NCBI GenBank assembly: GCA_015680905.1
Contig: CM027377.1
Span: 13,416,501 to 13,480,500, forward strand
Reading direction: 5' to 3'
DNA: 64,000 bases
Source: Coptis chinensis
Lineage: Eukaryota; Streptophyta; Magnoliopsida; Ranunculales; Ranunculaceae
Shown: positions 60,189-64,000 of the stretch, in pieces
How positions within the stretch are numbered: position 1 is the first letter of the stretch
Layout: each line of letters starts with the position of its first letter
The notes under the pieces: generated by a model
What the model was told of the DNA's origin: nothing
Database searches by the model: none
The model's input: only the letters and a program-made list of their open reading frames with translations
Made by a program: the position numbers and the translations under genes

Positions 60189-61248
60189 TTCTCATTGAAT
60201 CAAGCCAACAATAGAAAGCTTTGACTGAGGTCTTAACTTGGGATGTACTGTGTTGAAATTTGAAAGGAAAGTTTTGATGTCTTTCCTCCTTTTGCAGTAG
60301 GCTTCATTCATGTATTCTCGAACACTTGTCAGCCTATATCTGATTGTCCTGCTCGAATGAGTATTGGGATTGAGCTTCTTTTGTTGGTGAGAAAGAGGGG
60401 TTCTGAAGTACGTTGGCATCTGGGTTCTCTGTATAAACATGCTTTTTATTGATCGCCATCAAGATCTACCAGATAGGTTTTGCCGTTGTATTTATCAAAA
60501 CTCATGTGCTGGATTCTGTTAGAAATGAATATATTCACCCCTGGCTTTTGCCAAATTTCTATACTGGTTATTTGTTTCTAGATGAAGTTTTACTGGTCGT
60601 GATGTGATTCCGATCACAGAAGTATATTGTGTTTCATTATTGTTCATACGATTTTTGTTATTGTCCTAGAAGAAAGCCACCGTTTAACATGTAAGGTTGG
60701 AAACTTGGAACTACTCTTTAGTTATGGCCAATTATTCAAGTTTAAAATGGAGAAATATCACTGTATAGATAACAGAAAAATATAAATTATGTAAATCATT
60801 AGAAATGTTCATCATGTGTACTGCTGCATTACATCGTATATATATGCAGTGTTCAAGTTTTAAGTGCTTTGTTTCTCTGAATTGAAAATGTGTTGAGCTA
60901 ATGCCTCGAATCCAGGGCGTAATAAGATTTACTTCTCAATTTTTTTTCAAGTACAATCTTGATGAACAAAACAAAGCTGTGCTAAGGAAATCATCTAACT
61001 TTGCACTCCAGAAAAAGAAAACATATATATGCACACATTGAGTTGGAGGCAAATGGAACAGTATGACATTCTTTCAACTTAGCTCTTTGAGCTTACCTAT
61101 CCATTGTGTCCTTTTTAGGACTAAAAACTTGCAAGTTTCCCGGGCAATCAACTGGAACATGTGTAAGATTGAGTTCCAATAATGTGCATTCTTTCTGGCG
61201 CGAAGTAGTGTAGTGTGTCCAACCTCTGTTACTGCTATCACAAGCTCT
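60189..61248. other. tail-to-tail intergenic region of two convergent genes
   Basis: This holds the 3' untranslated regions and polyadenylation areas of the S-acyltransferase (plus strand) and the membrane-protein gene (minus strand). No additional gene is seen. Confidence 0.55.
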
Positions 61249-62217
61249 TTAAGGGAGTTCGTGTAATATCTTCGAGTTTGTTAATGTACCATTATCTTCT
61301 TCATCTGCAAGTTCAATTTTGTAGTATGTGCATTCATCTATAAGAGAGCTTGATTTGCAGCTCTTGTAAAAGATACAGGTGGTGATAGTGTCAACGAGAA
61401 TGAGGACTGCGTATAGATAAGCAACCAACAGTCCTTCAAAAGCAACAGACGGGGTGAGGTTATTAGAAAGACGGTAAGCTGTCACCACTCGGAACTGATA
61501 CAAGGCTTCAAGAGCAGCAAAACCAAAATTGACAGGGAGAGCCAACGAAAGTGCAATTGCGGCCCTGCCTCTGATGAGCACACAGGCCTTGAGGATTGCT
61601 AGAAAACCACCACAGTTCTCCATACCTGCGACAACCAAGGCTAAGTTGCAAGTTATTAAGGTGTTGGCAAGAATGACAGAGTAAAGAACTGCTCCTACGG
61701 CAGAGAGGAAGAGAACGAAGTTGTTAGAAGATAAACCAAAGGAGTCTAGAGAGTTGAAAGCCAGGAAGAAGAGAAAGAAAGCAGAAGCGTTTGCAGAAAC
61801 AATTATAAATGAATTACATAGGTGAGTGCAGAGGATGTTATTGAAGATGGGTAAGACTGATGAGAAGGTAGGTGTATTGAGGTGGCTGAGAGATTGGATA
61901 ATATTTGCTTTTGCAAAGAGCAAGAAAGAAAGGGTAAAAGGCAGAGTGAAGATAGAGGAAAAGATGGTTTGAGAAATCTTGATATTGAGAAGGGAGAAGA
62001 ACTCTGATGAAGATGGGAATCCTGCAGCCCCAAAGAGGGATTCAAGACGAGCATAAATGGTTGCCATGAACGGGGACATTGATGGCATAACAGCCTGTGA
62101 CAGGAGAATTGCCACAGATACAGGCAGCACAAGTGCTGTAGCTGTGGAGGTGAAGTACTGGTAGTTTTTTAGGAATATGTGGATTGATCTCCTGATGATC
62201 GTGCTTGTTCTCTCCAT
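61249..62217 (-). CDS. multi-pass membrane protein of unknown function (At1g69430-like)
   Basis: Single-exon gene of 322 codons. MERTSTIIRRSIHIFLKNYQ is a basic amphipathic start, followed by about six hydrophobic segments (residues about 22-45, 90-112, 132-155, 163-192, 200-235, 262-288; for example TATALVLPVSVAILLSQAV and NSFIIVSANASAFFLFFLAF). A polar acidic tail ends ELADEEDNGTLTNSKILHEL plus P. The FLKNY-F start and layout fit a plant-specific membrane family whose Arabidopsis members sit at At1g69430 and At1g26650 and have no firmly assigned function. It is convergent with the S-acyltransferase gene. The frame is intact; the ATG at 62217 is the first in frame. No enzymatic motif is visible. 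Confidence 0.8.
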   Translation of the reverse strand: MERTSTIIRRSIHIFLKNYQYFTSTATALVLPVSVAILLSQAVMPSMSPFMATIYARLESLFGAAGFPSSSEFFSLLNIKISQTIFSSIFTLPFTLSFLLFAKANIIQSLSHLNTPTFSSVLPIFNNILCTHLCNSFIIVSANASAFFLFFLAFNSLDSFGLSSNNFVLFLSAVGAVLYSVILANTLITCNLALVVAGMENCGGFLAILKACVLIRGRAAIALSLALPVNFGFAALEALYQFRVVTAYRLSNNLTPSVAFEGLLVAYLYAVLILVDTITTCIFYKSCKSSSLIDECTYYKIELADEEDNGTLTNSKILHELP

Positions 62218-63200
62218 CGGGACTGATCGATCACAGATGAAGAAGAACTAAAAATGTCTCACAAGTGTATTGTATAACAAAAGAGAGCTAGGCTATGTGT
62301 TTTCCCTGCTTGGAAGTCTTTATTGAATTTCTGCTTTGGTGGTGGTTTGGTTGATTGGTTTGGTGTTTTTGATGAAATAGATAGGTCAACTACTAAACTA
62401 ACTCAGCTGCTGCAAACTTGGAGTTGTTTTAACATGGTTTTTAACAACACACATAGAGGCTCTTTCTTTGTGATCTCCACTCTTTTTTTTCGCTTTTGTT
62501 ATTGAAGTGAGTAGCACGAAAAGAGCATGCGTAGTATATTATTAGCTTAATGCCTCAAACTAGCTTGGCTTTGAGCCTATTTTGCTTTTGGCAAAAAGAG
62601 TTTGTTTTGGCCTTTGGGGTATCTTTGGATGTAATCCAACTCCAACCACATCAATCTTTGGTGGTCGATATGATAATGATGCGTAGTTTGCAAGAAAAAA
62701 ATATTTTATTTCTTGACAAGGGAACTCTATAATATTTACTTTTTCTTCAAGGCAGCTAAGCTACTCATTATAGTCGCACAAAAATGGTAAACCGTTGTCA
62801 TGACTGCGTACGGGTCACTGAATTGGGTCGTTTGATGGTTATAATCATAGCTGATTCTGGAGCTTAAGAAAAAATAGTGGGTCATACACCAAATATGAAT
62901 GCTACATGTGCTGATATAGGCCGGAACAGTTAGGAATTTATTGGTTTTAGGGTAGGGGTGTGGATGGGGTAACTACCTGAAACCTAACCGGAACAGTTTA
63001 TAGTGGTTTTGGGTCTTAAAATATTAGACCCATTAAAAATTAAAAGTGGCCGGGTCTTTAAGAACCTGTTAAAACGGAATAATAAAAAATCGGTGAGTAC
63101 CTGAACTGAAACTGAAACCGAACCGAAACCAATTATTATGATTTTGATATATAAAATTTAATATTATATTACACTAAATAAATAATACAAACCCAAACAT
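62218..63200. other. upstream flank of the membrane-protein gene and dispersed repeat
   Basis: No gene is seen. Around 62945-63135 is a block beginning GGGTAGGGGTGTGGATGGGG, with GGGTCTTAAAATATTAGACC forming a small palindrome and with AACCGGAA/CCGAACCGAAACC motifs. It resembles the start of the 2925-3465 repeat in style and may be a related non-autonomous element, but ends could not be defined. Confidence 0.4.
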
Positions 63201-63204
63201 TATA

Positions 63205-63385
63205 ATATATAGTTTTTTTTAGGTGTAAATGTCTACTAAATATATAGGACTATCATAATAGTAAATAAATGTTATTAAATACATATTTTATAACATCACA
63301 TTGAATATGTGTATTATAAATATATATAGTTTTTTTTAGGTGTAAAAATCTACTAAATATATAGGGGTAGCATAATAGTGAATAT
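63205..63385. repeat. about 111-bp tandem duplication, diverged
   Basis: TATAGTTTTTTTTAGGTGTA at about 63209 and again at about 63320 is followed in both by CTACTAAATATATAGG and CATAATAGT. The two units differ by several substitutions. Confidence 0.75.
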
Positions 63386-63563
63386 ATATTGTTGTAGTTT
63401 TTTTTAAATGCATGTTTTGTAACATTATATTGAACATGTGTATTATAAATATTAATAATAATGTCAACGACTACACACATGTATAATATAAATTAATTAA
63501 TACAATGTAAATATTAACTAATAAACGTGTACATGATAATATTTATAAAAGTGAACATGCTTG

Positions 63564-63574
<11 letters not shown>

Positions 63575-63597
<23 letters not shown>
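63575..63597. repeat. (TAA)n microsatellite
   Basis: About eight units of TAA/AAT, adjacent to the larger TA tract. Confidence 0.85.
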
Positions 63598-63600
<3 letters not shown>

Positions 63601-63683
63601 ATGCGTGCAATGTTAACAATAAAAGTACATGTACTTATTCTACATGTTTAAATTTAGTGTGTAATATATATTTATATATGACG

Positions 63684-63784
<101 letters not shown>

Positions 63785-64000
63785 ATGTACACGTGTTCGA
63801 TTTGAAATGTAAGTTAAAATATGCGTACATAACTACATACAATTTATGAGATGTATTTAAAGTTTTTAGAAAAATTTCAAAGATTATTGAATTTAGGACC
63901 ATTACAAGGGTTATTGTCGCACTAAAAACTAACTTTTATATCGGTTACGTAATTAAAAATGTAATTTTAGTAATAAAAATGTATAACCCGAGAAGGAATT

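Overview
This is nuclear DNA from a flowering plant, most likely a eudicot. The genes are intron-rich and AT-rich, use GT-AG introns, and encode plant-specific families: a class II formin with a PTEN-like head, a PAT-type DHHC S-acyltransferase, and plant IPK2. Between the genes lie PIF/Harbinger elements and MITEs. No species can be named from the sequence alone. All homology calls come from reading motifs, not from searches.

Layout. 1-5.3 kb: gene-free, with a TAA-flanked Harbinger-type MITE (693-1220) and a degenerate 'ATCCGAAT' repeat. 5.34-9.86 kb and 15.87-20.35 kb: two copies of a recent duplication, each with an intact single-exon inositol polyphosphate multikinase (IPK2) gene; the coding regions differ at about nine sites by eye. 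Copy 1 carries a 979-bp insertion with a 9-bp flanking duplication. Copy 2 carries a 972-bp Harbinger-type element that copy 1 lacks, so copy 1 preserves the empty site. 9.86-15.87 kb, between the copies: isolated exon pieces of at least four unrelated host genes (RBP45/47 RNA-binding protein, SWS1/ZSWIM7, class I alpha-mannosidase, plant cereblon) on both strands with their splice sites. This is the signature of a gene-capturing transposon such as a Helitron or Pack-type element.

20.35-27.81 kb: a near-complete PIF/Harbinger transposon of 7466 bp with matching terminal inverted repeats and a TAA target duplication. It holds a broken trihelix/NAM-associated ORF and a broken DDE transposase. 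Its other half is a degraded plant mobile domain (PMD) gene, itself interrupted by a small MITE and TA microsatellites. It abuts a second MITE (27816-28135) through a shared TAA, and the pair now forms the upstream region of the next gene.

28.46-34.08 kb: a complete seven-exon gene for an Integrator subunit 7-like protein (EMB1895 type, about 1138 aa). 37.60-50.24 kb: a 17-exon class II formin (PTEN-like, FH1 and FH2 regions), with a 5'-truncated antisense LINE in intron 8 and three same-direction single-base frame slips in its big FH1 exon that together restore the frame. 55.13-60.19 kb: a nine-exon DHHC protein S-acyltransferase (PAT22-like) with one GC-AG intron and a two-base gap in the cysteine-rich catalytic domain. 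61.25-62.22 kb: a convergent single-exon gene for a multi-pass membrane protein, a pairing that recalls At1g69420/At1g69430. 62.2-64 kb: AT-rich repeats and a long TA microsatellite.

The most noteworthy items are the Harbinger element carrying a plant mobile domain cargo, the multi-gene capture island between the IPK2 copies, and the frame anomalies in two otherwise well preserved housekeeping genes.
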